Shown: positions 1-6,952 of the stretch, in pieces
Numbering within the stretch: the stretch's first letter is position 1
How the letters are laid out: each line of letters opens with the position of its first letter
Assembly: GCA_026192395.1 (NCBI GenBank)
Contig: WACF01000001.1
Span: forward strand, 3,408,309-3,472,308
Length of the DNA: 64,000 nt
DNA from: Proteobacteria bacterium 005FR1
GTDB lineage: Bacteria > Pseudomonadota > Gammaproteobacteria > Pseudomonadales > Cellvibrionaceae
Reading direction: 5' to 3'
Notes under the pieces: model-generated
Told to the model about the DNA's origin: nothing
Seen by the model: the letters and a program-made list of their open reading frames with translations, nothing else
The model's database searches: none
Program-made: the position numbers and the translations under genes

Positions 1-362
1 TACTCTATCGAAAACAGTTCTACACCAGCCTGCTCAACGACTACTTCGACCAGGACCGTACGATCATCATCACGACCCATCAGGTGGAAGAAATTGAGTC
101 GCTGCTGACCGACCTCATCTTTATACGGCATGGGCGCATTATCCTTGACGCAGCCATGGACGAAATCCCCGAGCGCTTTGTGGAAGTGCATGCGAAACCT
201 GATCAGCTTGATAACGCGCGTGCTCTCGGTCCGATTTCGGAGCAGCCAGGTCTTGGAAAATCTGTTTTCCTGTTTGAAGGTGCAGATCGAGAGCAGCTAA
301 AAACCCTGGGAGACACCCGCATTCCTACGGTGGCCGACCTGTTTGTCGCCAAGATGCAATAG
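1..362 (+). CDS. ABC transporter ATP-binding protein, C-terminal part (cut by window edge)
   Basis: The reading frame is open from base 3 and ends at TAG 360-362, so only about the last 119 residues are present. The segment TIIITTHQVEEIE holds the switch (H-loop) histidine that follows the Walker B strand in ABC ATPases; Walker A, the signature motif and Walker B lie outside the window. After it comes the usual short tail of exporter-type ATPases (ending VADLFVAKMQ). It is followed within 15 bases by a small membrane protein and then by an ABC-2 type permease, so it very probably powers that permease at the inner membrane. The substrate cannot be told. Confidence 0.85.
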   Translation, partial: LYRKQFYTSLLNDYFDQDRTIIITTHQVEEIESLLTDLIFIRHGRIILDAAMDEIPERFVEVHAKPDQLDNARALGPISEQPGLGKSVFLFEGADREQLKTLGDTRIPTVADLFVAKMQ

Positions 363-376
363 CGGAGGAGCAAAGG

Positions 377-529
377 ATGAAAAGCAAGCTGAAAGAACAA
401 TGGATCGATATTCGCCGGGTGGGTGGCGAAGTGTTTTCGCTTCTTTGTGCGGCCACTCTGGTATTTGCGTTATTGATCGCGCTGGGTCCGCTGGCGCGTG
501 GCCTCGGCAATGTCGTCTCTTACATGTGA
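377..529 (+). CDS. 50-residue single-helix membrane protein in ABC operon
   Basis: A short gene opens at ATG 377, seven bases after a strong ribosome site (GGAGGAG, 364-370), and closes at TGA 527-529. The product starts MKSKLKEQWIDIRRVGGE, a charged amphipathic stretch, and continues into one hydrophobic helix at about residues 19-39, with a short tail ending SYM. It sits between the ABC ATPase and the permease with gaps of 14 bases on each side, so it is almost certainly translated with them. No family was recognised. It may be a small accessory subunit of the transporter; that role is inference from position and topology only. Confidence 0.7.
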   Translation: MKSKLKEQWIDIRRVGGEVFSLLCAATLVFALLIALGPLARGLGNVVSYM

Positions 530-543
530 TCGGGTAAGGAATA

Positions 544-1497
544 ATGAATAGCCTGGTATTGAAATCGAAGTTCCTGTTTCGCCGCGAGTTGTGGGAAAAC
601 AAAGGCATCGCCGTTTGGACGCCTGTGGCACTCGCTGGTGCCGCCATTCTGCTGATCCTGCTGAGTCTGCTGTTCGGCATCGATGACTTCAGTCGCCATC
701 TCAATCAAGTCGTGGACTGGGGCAATCTGCAGCGAACTGAAGAGACGACCCAGCGCATCGACTTTGGCCGTGGCGAGATGGTCGCTTCCGAAGAAGACCT
801 CGACTGGATTTTGTGGGGCTCCCAGATGCTCCTCGTGCTTATCCCGACCTTGCACGGTATCGCCGTTGCCTTTGAAGTGGTTGCGGTGATCGTGATTGCT
901 TTCTATCTCACGGGTACCTTGTTCAACGACCGGAAGGACCGCACGATACTGTTTTGGAAGTCCCTGCCTTTCAGCGAAACCCATGCGGTACTTGTGAAGC
1001 TGGCATTTGCCGCGCTCTTTATTCCCGCCGTCGGATTGCTGGCTGCTCTGGCCGTGCAACTGTTCTTTGCGGGGGCAACCGTATCGGTTATTGCTAACAC
1101 CACGGCATTCGGTCCAGCGGAGATCTTGAGCGAAATCAGCCTGCCTCAAATCTTTCTCGGGCACGTACTGCTGGTATTCATCGTTTCCATCAAAAATCTG
1201 CCGCTCTACTCCTGGCTCATGTTCTCTTCCGCTCTCAGTCGGAAGCAGCCGGTCCTTACCGCGATATTGCCGCCGCTGGTGGTCGTCGTTCTGGAAGGGC
1301 TGATATTCGGCACTGACTATGCCGCCAGCTTTATCGACAGCATTGTGGGGGTGGAAGAGAGAGAGGGAGCCTCCACCGAATCGCTGCTGAGATCTCTGGT
1401 GGAGATTACACCACTGCAAGTCGGCAAGATCGTGGCGGTGACGGTTCCCCTGATCGCAGCGACAATCTGGTTGCGAAACCGCCGTTTCGAGCTCTAG
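544..1497 (+). CDS. ABC-2 type transporter permease
   Basis: The 317-residue protein has an N-terminal cytoplasmic start (MNSLVLKSKFLFRRELWENK) and about six hydrophobic segments, near residues 22-45, 98-125, 145-175, 200-220, 230-255 and 295-310. A long periplasmic loop follows the first helix. This layout fits ABC-2 permeases of export systems. A weak AAGGA ribosome site lies just before ATG 544. It is the third gene of an operon with the ATPase and the 50-residue protein. Such ATPase-permease pairs are often linked to drug, peptide or lantibiotic-type resistance, but no neighbour here identifies the cargo. Confidence 0.8.
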   Translation: MNSLVLKSKFLFRRELWENKGIAVWTPVALAGAAILLILLSLLFGIDDFSRHLNQVVDWGNLQRTEETTQRIDFGRGEMVASEEDLDWILWGSQMLLVLIPTLHGIAVAFEVVAVIVIAFYLTGTLFNDRKDRTILFWKSLPFSETHAVLVKLAFAALFIPAVGLLAALAVQLFFAGATVSVIANTTAFGPAEILSEISLPQIFLGHVLLVFIVSIKNLPLYSWLMFSSALSRKQPVLTAILPPLVVVVLEGLIFGTDYAASFIDSIVGVEEREGASTESLLRSLVEITPLQVGKIVAVTVPLIAATIWLRNRRFEL

Positions 1498-1546
1498 AAA
1501 AGTAACATCACGTCAACCGAATAGGAGAAAGAAAGGATAACTTGCC

Positions 1547-1912
1547 ATGGACATCACCTACACACGTCGACAGTTTACCAGCGCCGGTCTCGGCGATAGA
1601 GAAGGACCTTTTACCGTCGCCCTGGGGCAATTCCTGTTCGTGGAAGCCGCCTGTTATTTCGGTGTGCTTCCACCTTTCGGGCTGTTGAAAAACACGCTTG
1701 CCAAGGGGCGCGTTATCAGTGCCGAGGGTGCCGTCCTTGAATGGAAGCCGCTGCGACTGAGTCGCATGCAGTATGAGGAGCTGGCATATTCCATCAAGGA
1801 CAATCCCCAGTGGGGAGGTGAAGTTGACGACAGGTTTCGTGGAAGTAGACTATATTGGGAGCGTTGGGCGATGCTGCGTTCCGTCGGAAAAATCTCGGCA
1901 ATGAACGCGTGA
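1547..1912 (+). CDS. hypothetical protein, 121 residues
   Basis: This frame has a convincing purine-rich ribosome site (AGGAGAAAGAAAGG, 1523-1536) before ATG 1547 and lies 49 bases after the ABC permease, in the same direction. The product has one mildly hydrophobic stretch at about residues 25-47 (GQFLFVEAACYFGVLPPFG) and a charged, Trp-rich C-terminal half. No signal peptide and no known motif was recognised. It could be the last gene of the ABC operon. Function unknown. Confidence 0.6.
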   Translation: MDITYTRRQFTSAGLGDREGPFTVALGQFLFVEAACYFGVLPPFGLLKNTLAKGRVISAEGAVLEWKPLRLSRMQYEELAYSIKDNPQWGGEVDDRFRGSRLYWERWAMLRSVGKISAMNA

Positions 1913-2252
1913 TCGTTTCCTTCGATAATCAGGGGCAGGCCCACCTCGGATGTCGTGGTAGGTTCCGCTAGATGAGATTTGATCGTTATGCCCCCGATCG
2001 CTTGCTTTCGCCGGTCGTCCCGGGAGTCGTTACGGCCCCCCTCGTTGCGCCGACGTTATCTGCTGCGCAGATCCCGGGTTGTTGCCAAGTCCACAATGGA
2101 GCGCTGGGTCAGGGAATTTCACGCGGAGCGGAAAACGGCCGCCGCTTATCCCAGATCTGGGTCGGACCGCATCCCAGCTGCTCCACGCCCTTGGACCACC
2201 GCTCCAGAAGTGGTTAAATATCCACCTGTCAGACCCGCGGTGGAAGTTGTTT
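1913..2252. other. 340-base gap before the Smr gene
   Basis: Several overlapping open frames cross this stretch, but none has a ribosome site or a recognisable product. The frame of the following Smr gene stays open upstream, but its residues there look non-coding (Arg/Pro-rich, low similarity to anything known). No clear hairpin with a T-run or promoter was seen. Confidence 0.4.
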
Positions 2253-2837
2253 ATGTCCGATTCCGACGAAGACCTGTTTCGTGAAGCCATTGGCAATGTC
2301 AGGCCCATCAAGACCGCCGAACGGGTAAAGCTCGAGAAGAAGTCGGCCGAGGCCTCGCCCGGTCTGGAGCAGCGTCGCAGGGACGCTGTGGCTCAGGCGG
2401 CCGATGGAACACAAGTGCTTACCGGCGACTTCGTCACTCCGGTCGATCCCCACGACATCCTGGACTACAAGCGGCCGGGTATTCAGCATGGAGTCTACAA
2501 GAACCTGCGTCTGGGCAAGTATTCCATCGACGCGCAGCTCGACCTGCACCGTCTTACCGTGGACCAGGCGCGCCAGGCTCTGTCTCAGTTCATCAGCGAT
2601 TGTCTTGCCCACAATATCCGCTGTGCACTGGTCACTCACGGCAAGGGCGAAAACCGCCAGCCCCAACCCGCTCTTTTGAAAAGCTGCGTTGCCCACTGGC
2701 TGCCGCAGCTCGAATCAGTGATGGCCTTCCATAGCGCTCAGAAACAGCACGGTGGATCTGGCGCCACATACGTTTTGATCAGAAAAAGCGAAAAGAAGCG
2801 CCAAGAGAACTTCGAGCGTCATCAGAAGCGACGCTGA
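2253..2837 (+). CDS. smrA: Smr-domain protein, probable DNA endonuclease SmrA
   Basis: The 194-residue product has an acidic N-terminal helix region (MSDSDEDLFREAIGNVRP) and a C-terminal Smr domain at about residues 93-180. Its hallmarks are DLHRLTV (variant of the DLHG motif), THGKG, and the closing block VMAFHSAQKQHGGSGAT. Smr domains nick DNA or RNA; the stand-alone bacterial SmrA/YdaL type has this size and N-terminal start. The start was set at ATG 2253, seven bases after GGAAG, because the longer in-frame extension from 2079 has no similarity to the family. It is a single gene, with a 200-base gap before the signalling operon. Confidence 0.85.
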   Translation: MSDSDEDLFREAIGNVRPIKTAERVKLEKKSAEASPGLEQRRRDAVAQAADGTQVLTGDFVTPVDPHDILDYKRPGIQHGVYKNLRLGKYSIDAQLDLHRLTVDQARQALSQFISDCLAHNIRCALVTHGKGENRQPQPALLKSCVAHWLPQLESVMAFHSAQKQHGGSGATYVLIRKSEKKRQENFERHQKRR

Positions 2838-3037
2838 CGCCTTCAGCTCTTTTGCATCACCTCCCAAGATCCTCTCTCCCTGGCGTTGAACTCCTCGCCC
2901 CGGTCGTCCGGCTCTGCATGCCGGCTGGGCAATTCTCGAATATGGGCTTATGCTTGTTTTAATGCCAGGGCAAGGGATGATTGGGTCAGAGTGACAGGGC
3001 AGTCGGTTTACTTCTTTTGGACTTAAAGGAACAGTCA

Positions 3038-4273
3038 ATGATCGAAAATAACAATGGCGACTACGCGATTCTCTTCGTGGATGATGAAGAAAAAGCATTG
3101 AAATATTTCTCCAAGGCAGTCGGCGGCAGGTATCCCGTACTCACCGCGGCTGACGTGGATTCCGCCGAAGAGATTCTCAAAGACAAAAGCAAGCAGATCG
3201 CCGTCGTTATCTCCGATCAGCGCATGCCAGGCAAGAACGGCGTTGAGCTCCTGAAAAAGGTGCGTGCCAGCTATCCCGGCATCGTCAGGATGCTGACCAC
3301 GGCCTACTCCGACCTCAACGATGCAATCGACGCGATTAACCGTGGTGAAATCTATCGTTATATTCAAAAGCCCTGGAAGGTGGAAAGCCTGCAGGCCGAA
3401 GTCAAAGGCGCAATGGACTACTTCTACCTGCAACGGGAAAGGGATCTACTGCTGGCCGAAAAGCTCTCTGCCCGTCAGCGAATGGTGGGCATAGAACGCC
3501 TGGCGCAGCTCATCGTTTTCGCCCGCACCGAGAGCCGCTTACGCAATACCGATTACGCAATGCGTGACTTCCTTGAGCATCTGCACCTGCTGCCCGGGAC
3601 CTGGGAATCGGACAGCTTGAGTCGGGTCGACCAGTGGGAATTCACCAAGTGGGAAACCAAACGGATCACCGACTACCTGCGCGGAGCCACTTCAGAGCTG
3701 AGCGGTTCCCATCCTGAACAAGGTTTTGCTGACAGCTGCAGTGCAGCGCAGCTGGCCGAATTGAATGGCAGGTTTGCGAGAGAATCCCGCATCGAACTGG
3801 CCATCGAACAGGCGACCGACAAGGCCTCTGGGTCCTGGGTAACGAGCCAGCGTCTTTTGGAGACTATTCTGCGCAATGCCTTCGGCATCATTTCACAGCT
3901 GCAAACATCCGGTAATCCTGTCTCCCTGAAGCTCTCCGATGACGAAGGTCGCACGGTGGGTGGTCAGGCGCTGGCCCTCGAGTTTTGGGTAAGCGGCCCC
4001 GAGTGGCCCGGCGATCGGCACCTGGTATCCGGCAGCGCAATGACCGAAGTACACCCGGTCTATCGGCAAATGTTGGTATGCTCACTTGCCGCGGCCCATC
4101 ACGGCGGGCGCTGTCTGCTTTCGCTCGACAGCGATCAGCTGGTGTTCACGATCATTTTGCCGGTGTGCAGCCGCGCTGAATCGCTGGCCCTGCCTGAGCT
4201 CGGATGGGAATGGCTGCCGGACGTGCTCTCGAATTACGAGCCGTCTATCGACGAGTTCTACAGCAATCTATGA
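3038..4273 (+). CDS. response regulator with decayed histidine-kinase-like domain (PhcQ-like)
   Basis: The 411-residue protein starts with a complete receiver domain (about residues 9-128): acidic pair D15-D16, phosphoacceptor D60 in SDQRMPGKNG, Thr in MLTTAY and Lys in YIQKPW. The remaining 280 residues show an ATPase-like remnant: LLETILRNAFGIISQ resembles an N-box and LVFTIILP a terminal strand, but no H-box histidine and no G-box is visible. The start is at ATG 3038, seven bases after AAAGGA, rather than the upstream ATG 2981. Its stop overlaps the next start by four bases (ATGA). It is a paralogue of the next gene, sharing GExYRYIxKPW. In Ralstonia, PhcQ is a response regulator of the phcBSRQ operon; equivalence is inferred. 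Confidence 0.75.
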   Translation: MIENNNGDYAILFVDDEEKALKYFSKAVGGRYPVLTAADVDSAEEILKDKSKQIAVVISDQRMPGKNGVELLKKVRASYPGIVRMLTTAYSDLNDAIDAINRGEIYRYIQKPWKVESLQAEVKGAMDYFYLQRERDLLLAEKLSARQRMVGIERLAQLIVFARTESRLRNTDYAMRDFLEHLHLLPGTWESDSLSRVDQWEFTKWETKRITDYLRGATSELSGSHPEQGFADSCSAAQLAELNGRFARESRIELAIEQATDKASGSWVTSQRLLETILRNAFGIISQLQTSGNPVSLKLSDDEGRTVGGQALALEFWVSGPEWPGDRHLVSGSAMTEVHPVYRQMLVCSLAAAHHGGRCLLSLDSDQLVFTIILPVCSRAESLALPELGWEWLPDVLSNYEPSIDEFYSNL

Positions 4274-5478
4274 GTTCGATTGCAAGCACCGAATCGCTGA
4301 CCATTTTATTTGTGGACGACGAAGACAAGGCGCGCAAGTATTTCGCCAAGGCATTCGCGGGTGATTACCGGGTCATGTGCGCGGGATCAGTGGATGAGGC
4401 GATCGACTTGCTTGAGGATAATTCCCACAACCTGGCTTTGCTGGTGACCGATCAGCGGATGCCGAACAAGACTGGAATCGACCTGGTCAAGTATGCGAAG
4501 CGCAATCATCCCCATGTGATACGAATCCTGACCACCGCCTACGCAGACCTGGTGCATGCGATCGAAAGTGTCAACGAAGGGGAGGTCTACCGCTATATCC
4601 GCAAGCCATGGGATCTGCCTTACCTTCGGGCGGAAGTGGAGCGTGCGATCAGTCTCTTTCTCAAACAGCGTGAAGAACGCGAATTGATTGTGCAAAAGCG
4701 TGAAGTGATGTACCGGGTAGCGAGCAATATCGCCCACGAGCTCCGCACTCCGCTCACCGGCATCGGTGTTTCTGTGGAGGGCATCGGTGAGGATCTGCAA
4801 AAATTGTTGAGCGTGTACGACCGGGCCGAGGCTGCCAACATGACGGTTCCACCGATTACGGAAAATCGCCGTGGCATGCTGCGCAAGGTGATCGATGGCA
4901 TTCGCGCCCAAGTGGAGCGTGCTCACAACATTATCGATATGCTGCTTATCAGTGCGCGCCCGAATACCGAGGGAAGAATGGAAGCTATCTCCATGAGCGA
5001 ATGCGTGTTGCAGGCCGTCGAAACGTATCCAGTGGCGGAACATCAGCAGGATTGCATCAGTATGAATGTCCAAGAGGACTTCAGTTTCCTCGGAACCCGG
5101 ACGCTCGCCATTCACGTGTTGTACAACCTGATCAAAAACTCCCTATACGCCATCAACGGCGGAGAGAGGCGGGGCAGGATCGATATCGAGATCTCCGTCG
5201 TACACGGGCAGGGGCTCCTGACCTTTCGCGATAACGGCAGTGGAATTTCGACAGAGGAAATGCCCTACATCTTCAACGACTTTTATACCACGAAGCTGGA
5301 GAGCTCTAACAACGGTGTAGGCCTGGCGTTCTGCAAACGCACCCTGAACGACTGGGGTGCCTCCATTCGGTGCAGTTCTGTGCCAGGGGAATTTACCGAA
5401 TTTTCACTTTGCTTCCCCATTGCCATGGAGGGTGAAGCTACCGCAACAACAAGACCCAACACTGGCAGCGCGGCCTGA
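4270..5478 (+). CDS. receiver-histidine kinase (PhcR-like)
   Basis: The 402-residue protein has a receiver at about residues 10-130 (acidic pair D16-D17, phosphoacceptor D61, LTTAY, IRKPW), then a short helix and a complete kinase. The kinase shows H-box SNIAHELRTPL with H156, N-box NLIKNSLYAI, G1 DNGSGIS and G2 GVGLAFCKR. A receiver in front of an intact kinase is an unusual order; it is the layout described for PhcR of Ralstonia solanacearum. ATG 4270 overlaps the stop of the previous gene, implying coupled translation. It probably relays phosphate from the membrane sensor encoded two genes downstream. No membrane segment is present, so it is cytoplasmic. Confidence 0.8.
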   Translation: MSSIASTESLTILFVDDEDKARKYFAKAFAGDYRVMCAGSVDEAIDLLEDNSHNLALLVTDQRMPNKTGIDLVKYAKRNHPHVIRILTTAYADLVHAIESVNEGEVYRYIRKPWDLPYLRAEVERAISLFLKQREERELIVQKREVMYRVASNIAHELRTPLTGIGVSVEGIGEDLQKLLSVYDRAEAANMTVPPITENRRGMLRKVIDGIRAQVERAHNIIDMLLISARPNTEGRMEAISMSECVLQAVETYPVAEHQQDCISMNVQEDFSFLGTRTLAIHVLYNLIKNSLYAINGGERRGRIDIEISVVHGQGLLTFRDNGSGISTEEMPYIFNDFYTTKLESSNNGVGLAFCKRTLNDWGASIRCSSVPGEFTEFSLCFPIAMEGEATATTRPNTGSAA

Positions 5479-5537
5479 TGCGCGCAGCCGGAAAGAAAAA
5501 GAACGTAGCTGATAACAAATAATCGAGGGGTATCAAG

Positions 5538-6950
5538 TTGACTGACACAATTCCGATTAGTCAGAGCATCATCACCTTCCGTAACTCACAAGGGCAGGAG
5601 TCGCGCGGGACGCTGTTGAAGCTGACCCGGCACAAGGTGGTGATGGAGGTGTACAACCCTTATTCCATCGTTCAGCTCAGCGAGGTGCTCGCCAATCTGA
5701 AGATTGTCCGGGGCGAGAACGTCATCTACAACGGTCGCGCTGTGGTTGCAAGTCTTGTGAACACGGGGCTGATGCTGGTGGTTTCCGCCACCCTGGTGGA
5801 CGTGCTGGAGGATCTGCGCGGTCTCCACGATTCCCCGGGGGAGCTGGCCAAGGAAACCGATCAGTACATCGCCCAGTGGGAAGCGCGGCACCAGCTGCGC
5901 GAAGAGTACATGCTGGCGGTGGCGGGCTTACGTGCATTCCTTGCCGATCTTCACCTTTGGCTGGAGCAGTTCGATGTGGCAAGCGATGAAGATCGCGAGA
6001 CAACGCCCCTGTCGCGAGCCGCCTTTGACGCCATTGCCGACCGAGTCATCGAAAAGAGCAACGAGCTGTTCCTGCAATTCGAGCAGGCCGCCAAACAAGT
6101 GGAAGACGAGGAGTTAAATAGTCACAAGTCTTTTGCCCAGCGCGACTTGCACCCGCTGCTGATGCGCTCTCCGTTCTTCTATCGCTCGTATGTCAAGCCC
6201 CTGGGCTATGCCGGGGACTACGGCATGGTGAACATGATGCTGGCGGACCGTCGCGAAGGTCCCTCCACCTATACGCAGCTGATTAACAGCTATTTCCACC
6301 AGATTGGTCCAACCCGCGCCCACCGTAACCGCATTGCGATTCTGAACGACCGGCTCACCGAACTGGGAAGCCAGTTTGCGAACAGCCCCGACAAGGCCCA
6401 GATCCTCAACATGGCCTGCGGCCCGGCGCTGGAAGTGCAGCGCTTCGTGCGAACTCAGCAGGTATGCGAGCACTGTGATTTCACCCTGGTGGACTTCAAC
6501 AAGGAAACCCTGGAGCACGCCGAGGAAAAGATCGGCGACGCCCGCGCGGCAAGTGGCTTTGATGCCAACATCCACTTCATTCAAAAGTCAGTGCACCAGC
6601 TCCTCAAAGAAGCGGCCAAGCCCACTCCTGAGCAGATGCGGCAGGAGGGCAAGTACGACCTTATCTATTGTGCGGGATTGTTCGACTATCTCTCCGACAA
6701 GATCTGCGCGCGACTGCTGCGGCTGTTCTACCGCTGGGTGAAGCCCGGCGGCTACGTCCTGGTTACCAATGTTCACACCAAGAACCCCAGCCAACTCTGC
6801 ATGGAGCACATAGTCGAATGGTACATGGAGTATCGCAACGAAGAGGATATGCTAAAGTTGGTGCGCGGTTACGGCGATCAATATCTCTATCTCGATTCAA
6901 CCGGCTTGAACGTATTCTTGGAACTCCACAAACCCAGAGACAGCTCATAA
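5538..6950 (+). CDS. SAM-dependent methyltransferase with PilZ-like N-terminal domain (PhcB-like)
   Basis: The 470-residue product opens with a beta-rich domain of about 90 residues resembling a degenerate PilZ fold (RGTLLKLTRHKVVMEV, then VNTGLMLVV), followed by a helical linker. The class I methyltransferase core has motif I ILNMACGPALE near residue 290, the acidic loop FTLVDFNKETLEHA near 315, YDLIYCAGLFDYLSD near 375 and PGGYVLVTNVH near 404. Translation most likely starts at TTG 5538 after GAGGGG (5525-5530); the next ATG would remove half of the first domain. Families with this layout are commonly annotated as 3-hydroxypalmitic acid methyl ester synthesis proteins. The acceptor is therefore perhaps a 3-hydroxy fatty acid; this is inferred, not visible. 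Confidence 0.7.
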   Translation: MTDTIPISQSIITFRNSQGQESRGTLLKLTRHKVVMEVYNPYSIVQLSEVLANLKIVRGENVIYNGRAVVASLVNTGLMLVVSATLVDVLEDLRGLHDSPGELAKETDQYIAQWEARHQLREEYMLAVAGLRAFLADLHLWLEQFDVASDEDRETTPLSRAAFDAIADRVIEKSNELFLQFEQAAKQVEDEELNSHKSFAQRDLHPLLMRSPFFYRSYVKPLGYAGDYGMVNMMLADRREGPSTYTQLINSYFHQIGPTRAHRNRIAILNDRLTELGSQFANSPDKAQILNMACGPALEVQRFVRTQQVCEHCDFTLVDFNKETLEHAEEKIGDARAASGFDANIHFIQKSVHQLLKEAAKPTPEQMRQEGKYDLIYCAGLFDYLSDKICARLLRLFYRWVKPGGYVLVTNVHTKNPSQLCMEHIVEWYMEYRNEEDMLKLVRGYGDQYLYLDSTGLNVFLELHKPRDSS

Positions 6951-6952
6951 GC

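Noticed and set aside
520-1419. Open frame of 299 residues on the minus strand
   Set aside because: It lies wholly opposite the ABC permease, is rich in Gln, His and Arg, and has no ribosome site: a mirror frame of a GC-rich gene.
2079-2252. Longer N-terminus for the Smr protein
   Set aside because: The added residues do not resemble the family, and the ribosome site supports ATG 2253.
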